Source: a virus. Taken from it: 25,065 nucleotides of DNA. The notes under the pieces are model-generated. The model was not told the DNA's origin. It saw only the letters and a program-made list of their open reading frames with translations, and did no database searches. The position numbers were made by a program, and so were the translations under genes. The DNA lies in IMG/VR virus record IMGVR_UViG_3300031898_000016, positions 1 to 25,065 of that record; one strand, 5' to 3'. Shown here one piece after another: positions 1 to 7,895 of this stretch. Numbering within the stretch: position 1 is the first letter of the stretch; every line of letters begins with the position of its first letter.

Positions 1-828
1 CAGCAGCTTCTTGAAGACGGTATCGATCTTGTCTACTTCAAGCATCCCACTCGCTACGACCGTCCCGGTGAACGACGTCGTGCGCAACTCCACTGTCAGG
101 CTCCCCTGCGGCGTGCCCACGCGTTTTCCTCGAAGCAGTATCCCCCTGCATCGTCCTGCTGCGGCTGGGAAGGACTGTCCTAAGACATGACTTCCTTCGA
201 GATAGGCATTCCCTCCGCCCGTAGAAGTCTCAGCCAAGCACGTTACTCCCTTATCGTGCCAAGTGGGTGTCCCGAAAGACGATGGGAGCGTCGATCCTGT
301 CCCATCTTCCGCACAGGCGCCAGTCTCAGCGTCATAGTAGAGGTAAGCGTCGGCATCTGCGGCCGAGTAAAGGAAGGCTATCCAATACCAACCAGGATTG
401 ACCGATATCGACATGGTGATCCGCCACCACATCGGGGTAGCAGAGTAATTGGAGGTGGATCCGTTGCCCAGCAGCGCGTCAGGGGAACCATTGTTATCAG
501 AGTAGATTCCCGCATATACTGTTCGAACGGCGCTTACGGACGTTTTCATCCATAGGCGGACAGCCGTGATGGTTGTCGCCTCGCTGATATAGATCCTGCG
601 AAGAGCGTAGGCCTTCTGTCTGCCGCTATTCCACTCCGTATCCCCCTTCTTCAGTTTCCCAGCAAGGCAAGTGAACGGTGAATACGACGCGGGGAAGGAA
701 TCTGGATTGACGACCAGAAGCGACTTCGCGCCCTCGTCCTTCGTTTCTTCCTCAGCCGGGATCGCTGACAGATACGCGTATTCCAGCGGGACGCCCGCGG
801 CTCTCTGAATCTGCCTTGTTCTGACCAT
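1..828 (-). CDS. Tail fibre or virion surface protein, 3' part cut by window edge
   Basis: The minus strand stays open from an ATG at 828 to the left edge (about 276 residues), so the C-terminus is missing. The start overlaps the stop of the hub gene (TGATG) and follows GGTGGTAGGTG. After a short N-terminal stretch there is a beta-rich region containing VYAGIYSDNNGSPDALLGNG, a pattern typical of jelly-roll modules in phage fibres and secreted surface proteins, and a second similar module appears to start near residue 190 (YLEGSHVLGQSF). The position directly after the baseplate hub fits a receptor-binding or distal tail protein. The role is inferred from position and fold-like pattern; no catalytic motif is visible. 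Confidence 0.7.
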   Translation of the reverse strand, partial: MVRTRQIQRAAGVPLEYAYLSAIPAEEETKDEGAKSLLVVNPDSFPASYSPFTCLAGKLKKGDTEWNSGRQKAYALRRIYISEATTITAVRLWMKTSVSAVRTVYAGIYSDNNGSPDALLGNGSTSNYSATPMWWRITMSISVNPGWYWIAFLYSAADADAYLYYDAETGACAEDGTGSTLPSSFGTPTWHDKGVTCLAETSTGGGNAYLEGSHVLGQSFPAAAGRCRGILLRGKRVGTPQGSLTVELRTTSFTGTVVASGMLEVDKIDTVFKKLL

Positions 829-2741
829 CACCTACCACCTACCAAGAGTTCCCAAGTGATGCTCCTCACGCGCGGGCTGACCTTGTCCGCAGAGGGCCGC
901 GATAATTCAAACTTGAGCGCAACTTGCTCATTGCTCAACCGCTCAAATCTGACGCCATCCACGAAGAGCGCCAAGACGGACGTATCCGAGGCCGGCACGA
1001 TGAACGAAACGTAGTTGATGTTGTTCCAGTTCGGGTTTCCGACCGCAGTCCACTCACTCTGATCGAGGGGGAAGCAGAACCGCCCGGCTGTCCAATCGGT
1101 CGGCGGTATTGAAACCGTCTGCTTCTTGAAGTAATTGCTGTCGTCCATGTGCAGCCTGACTTCAATAGCTGACTCGCCGTCAATTTCGAACTGAGCCCTC
1201 AGTACGCGGAACTCCGAGAGGTCCAGCGCCATGTTCTTCGTATATGGGAAGTAGCAGCCGCGCGCGACTCCTCCTGTTGGAAAGACTGTCTTCATCGAAT
1301 AGGTCCCGAAGACAGCATCATACGAGTTCTCGATGCTCGTCGCTTCGATCATTCCCCAGTCGCTCGGCAACCACTCGGCCGCGTCGAGATCGGGCGGATA
1401 TGGCAAAAGATCCATCGGCGATGTGAGCCCAGACCTGATCGTCGCGCCGGTCACGTCGAGCAGGCTGACGCTCACGCTGCCCTCTTCTTCGAAGAGCTCC
1501 CAAGCTATCCGATCCCAAGCAAGAAACTCCTCCCTGGGCGGATCATAGCGCACGATGAAATGGCCTGTCGTCTTGCCGGAAATCAGCTTCTGGCAGTCAT
1601 CCGCCCTATCACGGTAGCAGTCCACAGACTCGTCAGGATCTATGGGAAAGTCGATGTCCGTGAGCGCGTTCGGTGAGGCGACGAGTCCGGCTGACACGAG
1701 GTCGGCGACGGTCTCTCGCGCGCGCTCAAGCACAGCGATGCGTGATAGGATCTCTGCGACAGGGCTCACGTCCTTCTTCGACAGGTGGCCGAGTGTGAGT
1801 GTGTGGACGAGCTTCCCGCCCATGTAGTCGTAGCGTGAGTTTAGGACATCCAAGGTCGTATTGATCCCAAAGGTGGGGAAGTTACACGTCAGGCGCGTGC
1901 CAGCGTAGATATCGGCGGGAGACATCAGTTCGAGTTCAACAGTCGTGGTTGCTGACTTGTATCGATAGAGCGCGCTCTTCGCGAACTGCTTGGCGAGGGC
2001 CGGATCATCAATATCTGGACGATAGAAAACAACGCGCGCGAGTTGACGCTCCTTCGCCGTAGCACCCTCATCATACGCGGCTTCATAGATCGGGTTGCCC
2101 TGGAACGTGCCGCCCTTCACAACCACTTCCTTGACCTCCTTCTCGACATTGACATCACTCGATAAGAACGCACGCGCATCATCCTCAGTCAGAGAGCCAA
2201 CGATGGTTCCGCTCCCGCGCGGAACGAGGTAGAGTCTGAGGTCTGCCTGAAGCCAGAGGAGCGCATCAGTGGAATCACACAGGGCCATTATCCCCTGCAG
2301 GGGCGGCGCGTCCGCGAGGTTCGCCTTATCGAGCAAAGTGATGTCTTGGACATTAGTCGTGTCGAAGCCCAATTCGTAGATCGAAATGACGTCTTTGAGG
2401 ACGTCTCCGAAGGTAACGAAAGAATATGCCTTCGCAACATTCCCTCTCCTCAACGCATAGAGCTTGTCGCGTGCGGAGACTTGGAGGGCCTTCAGCCTTT
2501 CGCCCGATCCCTTCTTTCCGGTCACGATACCCCGGAAGACCTTCGTCCAGCTTCCGGTGTAGAAATCAAGAAAACATTCAACCTCGTCATTGGCTGACAG
2601 CTCTGTATCCCCGACGTGAGAAAAGGTCAAGGTAGCGATCCTCGACTCGACGGAGCGCTCGAGGGACAGATTATCGACCTTCGGGACTTGCCACGAGTCC
2701 GAAACCCTCACGACTTTCGCGCGGGCGACCTGAGTGCTCAT
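828..2741 (-). CDS. Baseplate hub / tail-associated protein with C-terminal carbohydrate-binding-like domain
   Basis: This 637-aa protein follows the tape measure in the tail operon. The first ~330 residues look like a gpD/gp27-type hub: early beta-barrel segments (DEVECFLDFYTGSWTKVFRG), a middle region (LLWLQADLRLYLVPRGSG), then a barrel with TRLTCNFPTFGINTTLDVLN. Hubs of this kind form the ring at the tail tip where the tube meets the fibres. Residues ~455-610 form a separate jelly-roll-like domain (YDAVFGTYSMKTVFPTGG, then LALFVDGVRFERL), like carbohydrate-binding modules, so the protein may also touch the host surface. The ATG overlaps the upstream 52-aa gene (ATGA). The hub role is inferred from fold pattern and gene order. 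Confidence 0.75.
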   Translation of the reverse strand: MSTQVARAKVVRVSDSWQVPKVDNLSLERSVESRIATLTFSHVGDTELSANDEVECFLDFYTGSWTKVFRGIVTGKKGSGERLKALQVSARDKLYALRRGNVAKAYSFVTFGDVLKDVISIYELGFDTTNVQDITLLDKANLADAPPLQGIMALCDSTDALLWLQADLRLYLVPRGSGTIVGSLTEDDARAFLSSDVNVEKEVKEVVVKGGTFQGNPIYEAAYDEGATAKERQLARVVFYRPDIDDPALAKQFAKSALYRYKSATTTVELELMSPADIYAGTRLTCNFPTFGINTTLDVLNSRYDYMGGKLVHTLTLGHLSKKDVSPVAEILSRIAVLERARETVADLVSAGLVASPNALTDIDFPIDPDESVDCYRDRADDCQKLISGKTTGHFIVRYDPPREEFLAWDRIAWELFEEEGSVSVSLLDVTGATIRSGLTSPMDLLPYPPDLDAAEWLPSDWGMIEATSIENSYDAVFGTYSMKTVFPTGGVARGCYFPYTKNMALDLSEFRVLRAQFEIDGESAIEVRLHMDDSNYFKKQTVSIPPTDWTAGRFCFPLDQSEWTAVGNPNWNNINYVSFIVPASDTSVLALFVDGVRFERLSNEQVALKFELSRPSADKVSPRVRSITWELLVGGR

Positions 2742-2896
2742 GTATTTCCACCCGCTTCGATCTTCTGGATCAGAGCGCGCACGTTCTCAAGGAGCTGCTT
2801 CGTGGCGACCGGATCAACGTAGTAGAGCAGGACGATCATCTCGGAAAGAAGTGCTTGGATCGTCGTGATTTGCTTGCTCAGGTCAATCTTAGACAT
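2738..2896 (-). CDS. 52-aa tail-operon protein
   Basis: A small gene in the gap between tape measure and hub: it starts at ATG 2896 inside the last codons of the tape-measure gene (8-nt overlap) and ends in an ATGA overlap with the hub start. A strong Shine-Dalgarno (GAGGAGG) lies 7 nt before the ATG. The product begins MSKIDLSKQITTIQALLSEM and is predicted helical, with a hydrophobic stretch IVLLYY in the middle. No family recognised. Its position suggests a small tail-tip or tape-measure-associated factor, but that is inference. The coupling and ribosome site make it likely to be translated. Confidence 0.7.
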   Translation of the reverse strand: MSKIDLSKQITTIQALLSEMIVLLYYVDPVATKQLLENVRALIQKIEAGGNT

Positions 2897-4241
2897 AGCC
2901 CATCCTCCTCAATTCCTCAACGAGTCCCCTCGCCGCAGCCCTGCCTCCTTGGTAGTCGTTCGCATAGACATTGACCGTGCCGATCGTAGGGCCTGCGCGA
3001 CCAACTACCTCACCTTCGTGTAAGCGATACAGCCCGGTCCGCGGAACACCGTAGGGGAATCCAACCTGTCCCTCGGGAATTGTTCCTGGGAGTATCGTAG
3101 CAACTCCAGCCTCTCCCAACGTGCCCGTGACTATCGCTTGCATCTCCTTCGGCGTGGGTTGCCAAGATTCCCACTCTCTGATCAGGTCCTTGATCCATTG
3201 AATCGCGTCTCGGATCCAACCGATCACGGTCCTCAGGCCCTCAATGATGAATCCAAGATAGGGCTTGAGGATGTTGTCCCATGTCCACTTGAGCGCAGGT
3301 CCTATCACGTTCACCCAGACTTCCTTGAAGATCTCCCCGAGCGGGACGAGTACACCATCCCATAAGTCCTTTAGCAGTTCCATGATGTCGTTCACGATAG
3401 GCGCGAAGTTCTCGTTATAGAACGCCTCGATGTCGTCGCGCATTCCCATGAAGTCCGTGTGCCACGCAAGTGCGATGAGTCCGACGGCAGCGGCGATTCC
3501 GCCCAGGATCGCTATCAGAGGATTCGCGAGCATGAAGGAGAAGAAGCCGGACGCGGCTGCTTGCATGTTCCCGAGCGCGCCCGTGAACACAGTCTGAAGC
3601 CCACCTGCATACTGAACTTGCGCCTGAAACGTCTTGATGCTCTCGACGATCTTGAACGTGTCCTTCGCGAACGCGGGGGCTTGGGCGATGAAGCCGAGCA
3701 TCATCATGTTCAGTTGGTCCTGCGCCTGACTCGCGCGCTGCGTTGTCTTCTCGAGATCCTCCTGTGCCTTGTGTAGTTCCTCGATTCCTTTCCTATATTC
3801 GTCTGAATCATCCTTTCCTTGTGCCTCAAGTTCGAGAAGGCGGGCAGTCGCCCTCTCGACTCGTTGAGCCGCGGCTGTCTGCGCATCCTGCGCTTGCGTG
3901 ACTCGTATCTGTGCGACGTTGTATTGTGTCATCATCTTGAGGCCGCGGTCGAACGTCCTCGCCACTCTATCGCCAACTTCAACCGCGGACATCATTACGT
4001 CGTGCTGGTCGGCCCATGCCTTCGCCGCGAGCCGCGCCGCTTTGTCGTTGGCGTCGAGTTGCCTGTTAAGATCACGATAGACTTGGTTGGCCTGTCTCCC
4101 CGCTTCTCCGCCCTTCTCCATCTCCTTGCCCAGACCGACGATTGAATCTTGGAGTTTCTTGCCATCCTCGGTGAGTTGTTTGAGTGCACCTTCGGTCCTA
4201 TCGTAGGCCGCCAGGACTAATCCAAGTTCTATCTCCGGCAT
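2889..4241 (-). CDS. Tail tape measure protein
   Basis: A 450-aa protein between the tail chaperones and the hub, the canonical place for the tape measure, which sets tail length and is threaded through the tube. Residues ~25-75 and ~110-180 are long charged coiled-coil segments. Residues ~238-260 are a membrane-like stretch (LIAILGGIAAAVGLIALAW), followed by W-rich repeats (KEVWVNVIGPALKWTWDNI) typical of the family. The C-terminus has GLYRLHEGE and TVNVYANDY, also common in tape measures. It is short for the family, which suggests a short tail. The start has GGTGA 6 nt upstream (CAGGTGACGTAAG). The call is based on position, coiled coils and hydrophobic block. Confidence 0.88.
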   Translation of the reverse strand: MPEIELGLVLAAYDRTEGALKQLTEDGKKLQDSIVGLGKEMEKGGEAGRQANQVYRDLNRQLDANDKAARLAAKAWADQHDVMMSAVEVGDRVARTFDRGLKMMTQYNVAQIRVTQAQDAQTAAAQRVERATARLLELEAQGKDDSDEYRKGIEELHKAQEDLEKTTQRASQAQDQLNMMMLGFIAQAPAFAKDTFKIVESIKTFQAQVQYAGGLQTVFTGALGNMQAAASGFFSFMLANPLIAILGGIAAAVGLIALAWHTDFMGMRDDIEAFYNENFAPIVNDIMELLKDLWDGVLVPLGEIFKEVWVNVIGPALKWTWDNILKPYLGFIIEGLRTVIGWIRDAIQWIKDLIREWESWQPTPKEMQAIVTGTLGEAGVATILPGTIPEGQVGFPYGVPRTGLYRLHEGEVVGRAGPTIGTVNVYANDYQGGRAAARGLVEELRRMGYV

Positions 4242-4242
4242 C

Positions 4243-4455
4243 TTACGTCACCTGGTCGATCAGACCCTCGCGCGCGAGCTGTTCCCTCTCCCTGCGGATT
4301 CGCTCTTCGAGGGAGTTGCCTTGCTTAGCAGCTTCCCTTACGAACTCTCGCGCGTGCCCTAAGATCTCGAAGTTCATGTGGAAAGTCTCGGCGTCCAAGG
4401 CGAGGATCTCCGACGGAAGAGTTCCGTACGCCTCAGCCATCAGCCCCGCTTTCAC
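4243..4455 (-). CDS. Tail assembly chaperone T part, probably made by frameshift from the upstream gene
   Basis: Lies between the first chaperone gene and the tape measure, where many tailed viruses carry a G/GT frameshift pair. The reading frame is open upstream as far as 4530 and there encodes plausible protein (FASPLGLLGLARTLEVKAGL), while the 3' end of the first chaperone in the other frame is a Gly/Ala-rich tail. A +1 shift at TTT-C (4501-4498) would fuse the two as ...EADWF-ASPLGL.... Independent initiation is also possible: GTG at 4455, or ATG at 4440 with GGAGGTGA at 4459-4452. The rest is helical and charged (SLEERIRREREQLAREGL). A sequencing indel is the trivial alternative. Confidence 0.65.
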   Translation of the reverse strand: MKAGLMAEAYGTLPSEILALDAETFHMNFEILGHAREFVREAAKQGNSLEERIRREREQLAREGLIDQVT

Positions 4456-4906
4456 CTCCAGCGTCCGCGCCAGCCCCAGCAGGCCCAGTGGGCTTGCGAA
4501 ACCAATCGGCCTCCTCCCCGGCCAGCCCTGTCAGAATCTCGCGCATGAGTTCCATCTTGTCGAGGCGCGTCATGTCCTTGATGGACAGCAGACCTGCTTC
4601 AACATCGGATTCACCCGTCACTATCTTGGGATAGATGACCTTCTTTCCGAAGAGCTCCGCCCACAAGCCTTCGGCCTTCTCAAGCACTCTCTCCTGCACC
4701 TCGAGGAGTTCCCTCTGACCGGCGAGTTCCTCGGCGTTGATTCCCTTGAGCTTCTCCCAATCCTCTCGCATGAGTTGATATTTGATCGCGATCCTCGTGA
4801 ACTCGAGCGGATCGCGGATGCGTCTGATCCTGAACTCAAGCCCAGATGGCGCTACCCACGTGACAATGCTCTCGCTCAAGTATTCCTTGAGGGACTTCTT
4901 CCCCAT
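4433..4906 (-). CDS. Tail assembly chaperone (G-like)
   Basis: This 157-aa protein sits directly after the tail tube gene, 27 nt downstream, with a strong GGAGGTGA site before its ATG. Residues 1-60 (VTWVAPSGLEFRIRRIRDPL) and the helical remainder resemble the assembly chaperones that coat the tape measure before the tail tube forms. The C-terminal ~20 residues (PTGPAGAGADAGGESGADG) are low-complexity and look like the unshifted end of a frameshifting gene rather than a folded domain. Assignment rests on position between tail tube and tape measure and on the overlapping downstream frame. No conserved motif is claimed. Confidence 0.72.
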   Translation of the reverse strand: MGKKSLKEYLSESIVTWVAPSGLEFRIRRIRDPLEFTRIAIKYQLMREDWEKLKGINAEELAGQRELLEVQERVLEKAEGLWAELFGKKVIYPKIVTGESDVEAGLLSIKDMTRLDKMELMREILTGLAGEEADWFRKPTGPAGAGADAGGESGADG

Positions 4907-4933
4907 CCCCTTCTCACCTCCTTATCCTTGGGA

Positions 4934-5908
4934 TCAGTATTCCGCCGTCTTGTTCACGAGGTCGAGTTTCAGTGAGTATTCAGATGTCGAATCGTAGTAG
5001 GCACGGATCGGCGCTCCGATGGCCGGCCTTGTTCTCCTGTCCGCGTGAGGGACCACGTTACTCTCATAGACGGCCTTCGGTATGTGGATGCTGAGCTTGA
5101 AGTTCTCGAATCCCGGAACGCTGCTTCCTGTTACCTCGCCGGAGAGCAGATCCACTTTCAGATCCCACGTGCTGCCCGCCACGAACCTGTCGTACTCCGC
5201 GCTTCCGTCGTCGTCAATCTGGATCTCTCCCGTCACTTGGAACCTCTCCTTCTTGACCTTCGCGAGGTATTCCGCGCCGAAGTTGAACAGTTCGCTGTGA
5301 GGGATGCCGTTGTCGATCCTAAGTCTGAGTGCGCGCACGATTGAAGACTTGTCCACGTCCGCGATCTTGAGGGTTGCCTTGCTCGCGAGCAGCAGCTTGC
5401 GCGTGCTGAAGGTCGGAGTCGGGAGGGCTTCGGTCCACTTCTCAAGCTTGTAGACTATCCAGCCCGGCGTGATGTGAAGGATACGTTCCTGTCCCGTTCC
5501 CATGCCGACCTCAAGGTCGAGCGTGTTCAGAAAGCCTGAGGTCATCTTTCGCGCAAAGTCATCCACCGTGACAATGCCTGAGTAGGTCGGGAGCGTGTCT
5601 CCTCTCTTGAACGTGTGTTTGTAGGCGTCCGGCGGGACTCCTCCGTCGTTTGTGACCGACTTGCTTCCGAGTGCCGCGAACAGGAAGTGTCCCAGGTCAT
5701 CCGGGCGCGGCTGCATCGGAGTGTCTCCAGAGTACAGCCACAGATCGGGCGCGAACTCCGCGAACTCGGGCAACGTCGCGTCGTCTATCGGCGTCCTGTT
5801 CGGGTTCTCCTCCAGCGATTCGCGAATGATACGAATGTAGGTGTCTGGTGCAACGTATGTCTTGAATTGTGTCTCCTTCTTGATCCCAAGATATCGCTTT
5901 GAGGCCAT
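4934..5908 (-). CDS. Major tail tube protein
   Basis: A 324-aa beta-rich protein in the usual place for the tail tube subunit, between the tail terminator and the chaperones. It begins MASKRYLGIKKETQFKTYV, a start seen in many siphovirus tube proteins, and has the alternating strands and loops expected of the tube fold (FQVTGEIQIDDDGSAEYDRF, then TWDLKVDLLSGE). The length is at the upper end of the family, so one extra surface domain is possible. A GGTGA site lies about 12 nt before the ATG. With no contractile sheath gene visible, a siphovirus-like tail is most likely, but genes beyond the left edge could change this. Confidence 0.82.
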   Translation of the reverse strand: MASKRYLGIKKETQFKTYVAPDTYIRIIRESLEENPNRTPIDDATLPEFAEFAPDLWLYSGDTPMQPRPDDLGHFLFAALGSKSVTNDGGVPPDAYKHTFKRGDTLPTYSGIVTVDDFARKMTSGFLNTLDLEVGMGTGQERILHITPGWIVYKLEKWTEALPTPTFSTRKLLLASKATLKIADVDKSSIVRALRLRIDNGIPHSELFNFGAEYLAKVKKERFQVTGEIQIDDDGSAEYDRFVAGSTWDLKVDLLSGEVTGSSVPGFENFKLSIHIPKAVYESNVVPHADRRTRPAIGAPIRAYYDSTSEYSLKLDLVNKTAEY

Positions 5909-5909
5909 T

Positions 5910-5984
5910 TTACTCTATTCTCACCTCTTTCGGGCTTCTGCCCCTCTCGCTCGCGAGAACGTATCTCACTCGAGTCGAGGGCAT
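5910..5984 (-). CDS. Possible 24-aa coupled mini-ORF
   Basis: The 75-nt gap between tail terminator and tail tube is filled exactly by an ORF whose ATG overlaps the terminator's stop (TGATG), preceded by GAGGTG. The product, MPSTRVRYVLASERGRSPKE..., is short and basic. The Shine-Dalgarno of the tail tube gene lies inside it. It could be a real peptide or only a device that couples translation of the two neighbours. No family recognised; it may also be chance. Confidence 0.3.
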   Translation of the reverse strand: MPSTRVRYVLASERGRSPKEVRIE

Positions 5985-6403
5985 CACTTAGCCACCTCAG
6001 CAAAGCAGGCGACCACGAGTCGCGCGCCTGCTATCGCATAATCATCCTGGACGGTTGGCTCGATGGGCTGAACTGCCACCGGATAGCTATCGTAGACGAG
6101 ACCGTCGAGCGTCGGGTTGCCGAAGAGAACGCCGTGCGCGATCTCAATGAGATCCTCAACCTTCTGTTCGGCCTCATCTTCTTTCCTGCTCCTGTGAACA
6201 ACCTGGATCGCGTAGTCTATGCGATGAACTGCCAGCAACTTCGTCTTCTGCTCTACGTTTTCAGTTGGCGAACTCGCCCACACAACGGCCGCGTATGGAT
6301 AGTCGAGAACCTTGATGGGCAGTCCGAAGTAGATCGTCTTGACCGTGAAAGTCGCTTCAGCCTTCAGGAGATCTATGACTTTCTGCTGGATTTGCTTCCT
6401 CAT
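5984..6403 (-). CDS. Tail terminator / tail completion protein
   Basis: A 139-aa protein just before the tail tube gene. The sequence MRKQIQQKVIDLLKAE at the N-terminus, then AAVVWASSPTENVEQKT, and a C-terminal strand AGARLVVACFAEV follow the alpha/beta layout of gpU-type terminators, which cap the tail tube and join it to the head. The start overlaps the upstream gene (ATGA). Assignment is by gene order and secondary-structure pattern; a neck protein is the main alternative. Confidence 0.68.
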   Translation of the reverse strand: MRKQIQQKVIDLLKAEATFTVKTIYFGLPIKVLDYPYAAVVWASSPTENVEQKTKLLAVHRIDYAIQVVHRSRKEDEAEQKVEDLIEIAHGVLFGNPTLDGLVYDSYPVAVQPIEPTVQDDYAIAGARLVVACFAEVAK

Positions 6404-6849
6404 GTCTTCTTCAACGCCTCCTCAATTACCGCTTGCGCGATCTTGGGATAGTCCGGTTCAACCGCGCGCGCCGTCCTCTCCACGAACTGAGTTCCGCGAG
6501 CAGGCCCAACGCTGCGTCGATAGATCACTTGACCGCCTATTTCAAATCTGAGGGCATGGGCTCTGCGCGCGAAGACGGGCCCGCGCCCGTAGTTCACTAC
6601 ATATGGATAGTAGAAGCCGTCCTCAGACCTCGCAGTCGGCCCTATGACTCGCTTGCCTATGTCTCGCTCAATAGAGATGGATTCCCGAAGCCTCCCCGTT
6701 CTCTCAGGCGCGATATCGCGCATCACGCTCTGCGCGCGTCCAGCAGCCATGTTCAGGAACTCCTCCTGAGCGGAGATGACCATCGGACCTAATGCGGCCA
6801 AGCGCGCGATGAATTCTTCGATGTTGGACTCTGCCCTGACTTCGATCAT
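6400..6849 (-). CDS. HK97 gp10-like head-tail joining protein
   Basis: A 149-aa protein with the usual gp10-family order: an N-terminal helix (FIARLAALGPMVISAQEEFL), a basic stretch (APERTGRLRESI), an aromatic segment YYPYVVNYGRGP, and a C-terminal helix (YPKIAQAVIEEALKKT). Motifs of the type RTGxLRxSI and YxxxVxxGxGP are characteristic of this neck protein. I chose ATG 6849 because it overlaps the upstream stop as ATGA, like its neighbours. A GTG at 6858 would add three residues. It lies between connector and tail terminator as expected. Confidence 0.8.
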   Translation of the reverse strand: MIEVRAESNIEEFIARLAALGPMVISAQEEFLNMAAGRAQSVMRDIAPERTGRLRESISIERDIGKRVIGPTARSEDGFYYPYVVNYGRGPVFARRAHALRFEIGGQVIYRRSVGPARGTQFVERTARAVEPDYPKIAQAVIEEALKKT

Positions 6850-7037
6850 ATCCTCCACCTTGCCTCTAGAGTTGCAACCGTATCCCCTACGACCAATTCA
6901 TAGAACGCGAATGCGAGCACGACAATCAGGAACGTGACGAGAAACTGCCCGACGGACAGCACTATAGCATACAATATCGTCAGAGCCACGACCGAGAGGA
7001 CCAGAACTAACAAGATCGCCTTCGTATCGTCATTCAT
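6846..7037 (-). CDS. Small membrane protein in the connector region
   Basis: A 63-aa protein that is nearly all membrane: two hydrophobic helices (ILLVLVLSVVALTILYAIVL and QFLVTFLIVVLAFAFYELVV) joined by a short turn, with a small charged tail. The start at ATG 7037 has an ATGA overlap with the upstream gene and GGTGA upstream. A membrane protein among head-tail joining genes is unusual. It could be a holin-like protein, a superinfection-exclusion protein, or an insertion into the operon. No family recognised. Confidence 0.7.
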   Translation of the reverse strand: MNDDTKAILLVLVLSVVALTILYAIVLSVGQFLVTFLIVVLAFAFYELVVGDTVATLEARWRI

Positions 7038-7357
7038 CCTATGGTCACCACTCCCTCCTCGAAGTAAGACAGAACGTCCTGAAGTCCTTCGTCCGCACGC
7101 TTCTTGAACACAGTCGCTTGATCTTTCCAACCAGGACCGCGATCCTCAACCAAGAGCCCAGCAGCGAGATCTGCCTCAACCTCTGCGAGCAGGTTCACGA
7201 TCTCCGTCGGAGTCGTCACGGGCACGGTCGTGAGCGACTTGAGCTTGCCGTCTATGATCCGGTTGGCTTGGGTGAGTTTCGCCGTGATCTTTGTGTCTTG
7301 ACTCGCATCCGTGATATCGAGACGTTCCTTTACCATCGTAGCCGTTGCGTAGCCCAT
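7034..7357 (-). CDS. Head-tail connector / adaptor protein
   Basis: A 107-aa helical protein that begins MGYATATMVKERLDITDA and continues with RIIDGKL and EVEADLAAGLLVEDRG. This matches the helical adaptor family (HK97 gp6-like), whose ring sits under the portal and whose members typically begin with a short motif followed by a helix pair. The start overlaps the upstream stop (TGATG) and has a strong GGAGGTGA. Position before the gp10-like gene agrees. Confidence 0.72.
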   Translation of the reverse strand: MGYATATMVKERLDITDASQDTKITAKLTQANRIIDGKLKSLTTVPVTTPTEIVNLLAEVEADLAAGLLVEDRGPGWKDQATVFKKRADEGLQDVLSYFEEGVVTIG

Positions 7358-7860
7358 CAGACTTTCACCTCCTTCGCGAGCAGTACCTTCTGGCCGCCGT
7401 TATCGAGCGGAACGAGCTCAGCCCACTTGAGCTTCAATGTCCGAACTGGGACTTTGACATAATGCCTGCCCTTGACCGTTATGAGGGGGACTTTCTCGCC
7501 GCTGACGCGCTTGATCCGCATCACTATTCCAAGCGGGATGGACTCGATGTCGTGGACCTCTCCCTCGTCGGTCTCCTCAGGGCTGATTATGATGTATTCC
7601 TGTTTGTAGCGGTGATCCCGCATGACTCCAATATAGTAGCCGATGGAGCGCTTGTAGGTCGCGAAGTCGTGATTCTTGAGCATGTCGACCTTACGATCTC
7701 TCGCAATGCAGGCATCCAGCCACAGAACTTCAATTGGCTCGCCGACTCTGAGCAGCTTGATGACGTTGTGCAGATCATCTTCCGGCGGCAACTTCACGAG
7801 TAACTGCTTGAGCGCCTGCTTGCCTGACTTCGGCCTAGAACTGCCGCCTCTCCGACGCAT
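7357..7860 (-). CDS. Unknown SH3-like viral protein, first gene of the tail operon
   Basis: A 167-aa protein with a basic N-terminus, then IEVLWLDACIARD (residues 43-55) and RSIGYYIGVMRDH (71-83), ending in a strand GIVMRIKRV (111-119) and a C-terminal extension. The combination of a WLDA motif, SIGY and a final hydrophobic strand is common in small uncharacterised viral proteins that look like SH3-type barrels. The gene at 13453 shares this layout. The start is 9 nt from the 18-bp motif and has no Shine-Dalgarno, so the transcript is probably leaderless. First place in a connector operon suggests a neck role, but the resemblance to a protein beside the terminase leaves other roles open. Confidence 0.6.
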   Translation of the reverse strand: MRRRGGSSRPKSGKQALKQLLVKLPPEDDLHNVIKLLRVGEPIEVLWLDACIARDRKVDMLKNHDFATYKRSIGYYIGVMRDHRYKQEYIIISPEETDEGEVHDIESIPLGIVMRIKRVSGEKVPLITVKGRHYVKVPVRTLKLKWAELVPLDNGGQKVLLAKEVKV

Positions 7861-7869
7861 CAGAAAGCC

Positions 7870-7887
7870 GACATAGCGGGCTATGCC
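7870..7887 (-). promoter_or_regulatory. 18-bp palindromic motif, copy 1 (tail operon)
   Basis: On the minus strand this reads GGCATAGCCCGCTATGTC and ends 9 nt before the ATG at 7860. It is one of seven related copies in this window, all close to operon heads. The half-sites (GRCATA and TATGYC) are inverted, as expected for a dimeric regulator or a virus-specific promoter element. Confidence 0.75.
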
Positions 7888-7895
7888 TTCCCTCT

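Noticed and set aside
187-555. Plus-strand 122-aa open frame
   Set aside because: It lies inside the minus-strand fibre-like gene, whose frame continues to the window edge; no ribosome site and an Arg/Ser-rich composition typical of an antisense shadow.
2892-2900. GACATAGCC half-motif at the tape-measure end
   Set aside because: Only half of the 18-bp motif, inside overlapping coding sequence with a strong Shine-Dalgarno beside it; probably chance.
4184-4975. Plus-strand 263-aa open frame
   Set aside because: Antisense to both tail chaperone frames and the end of the tube gene, which are supported by gene order and ribosome sites.
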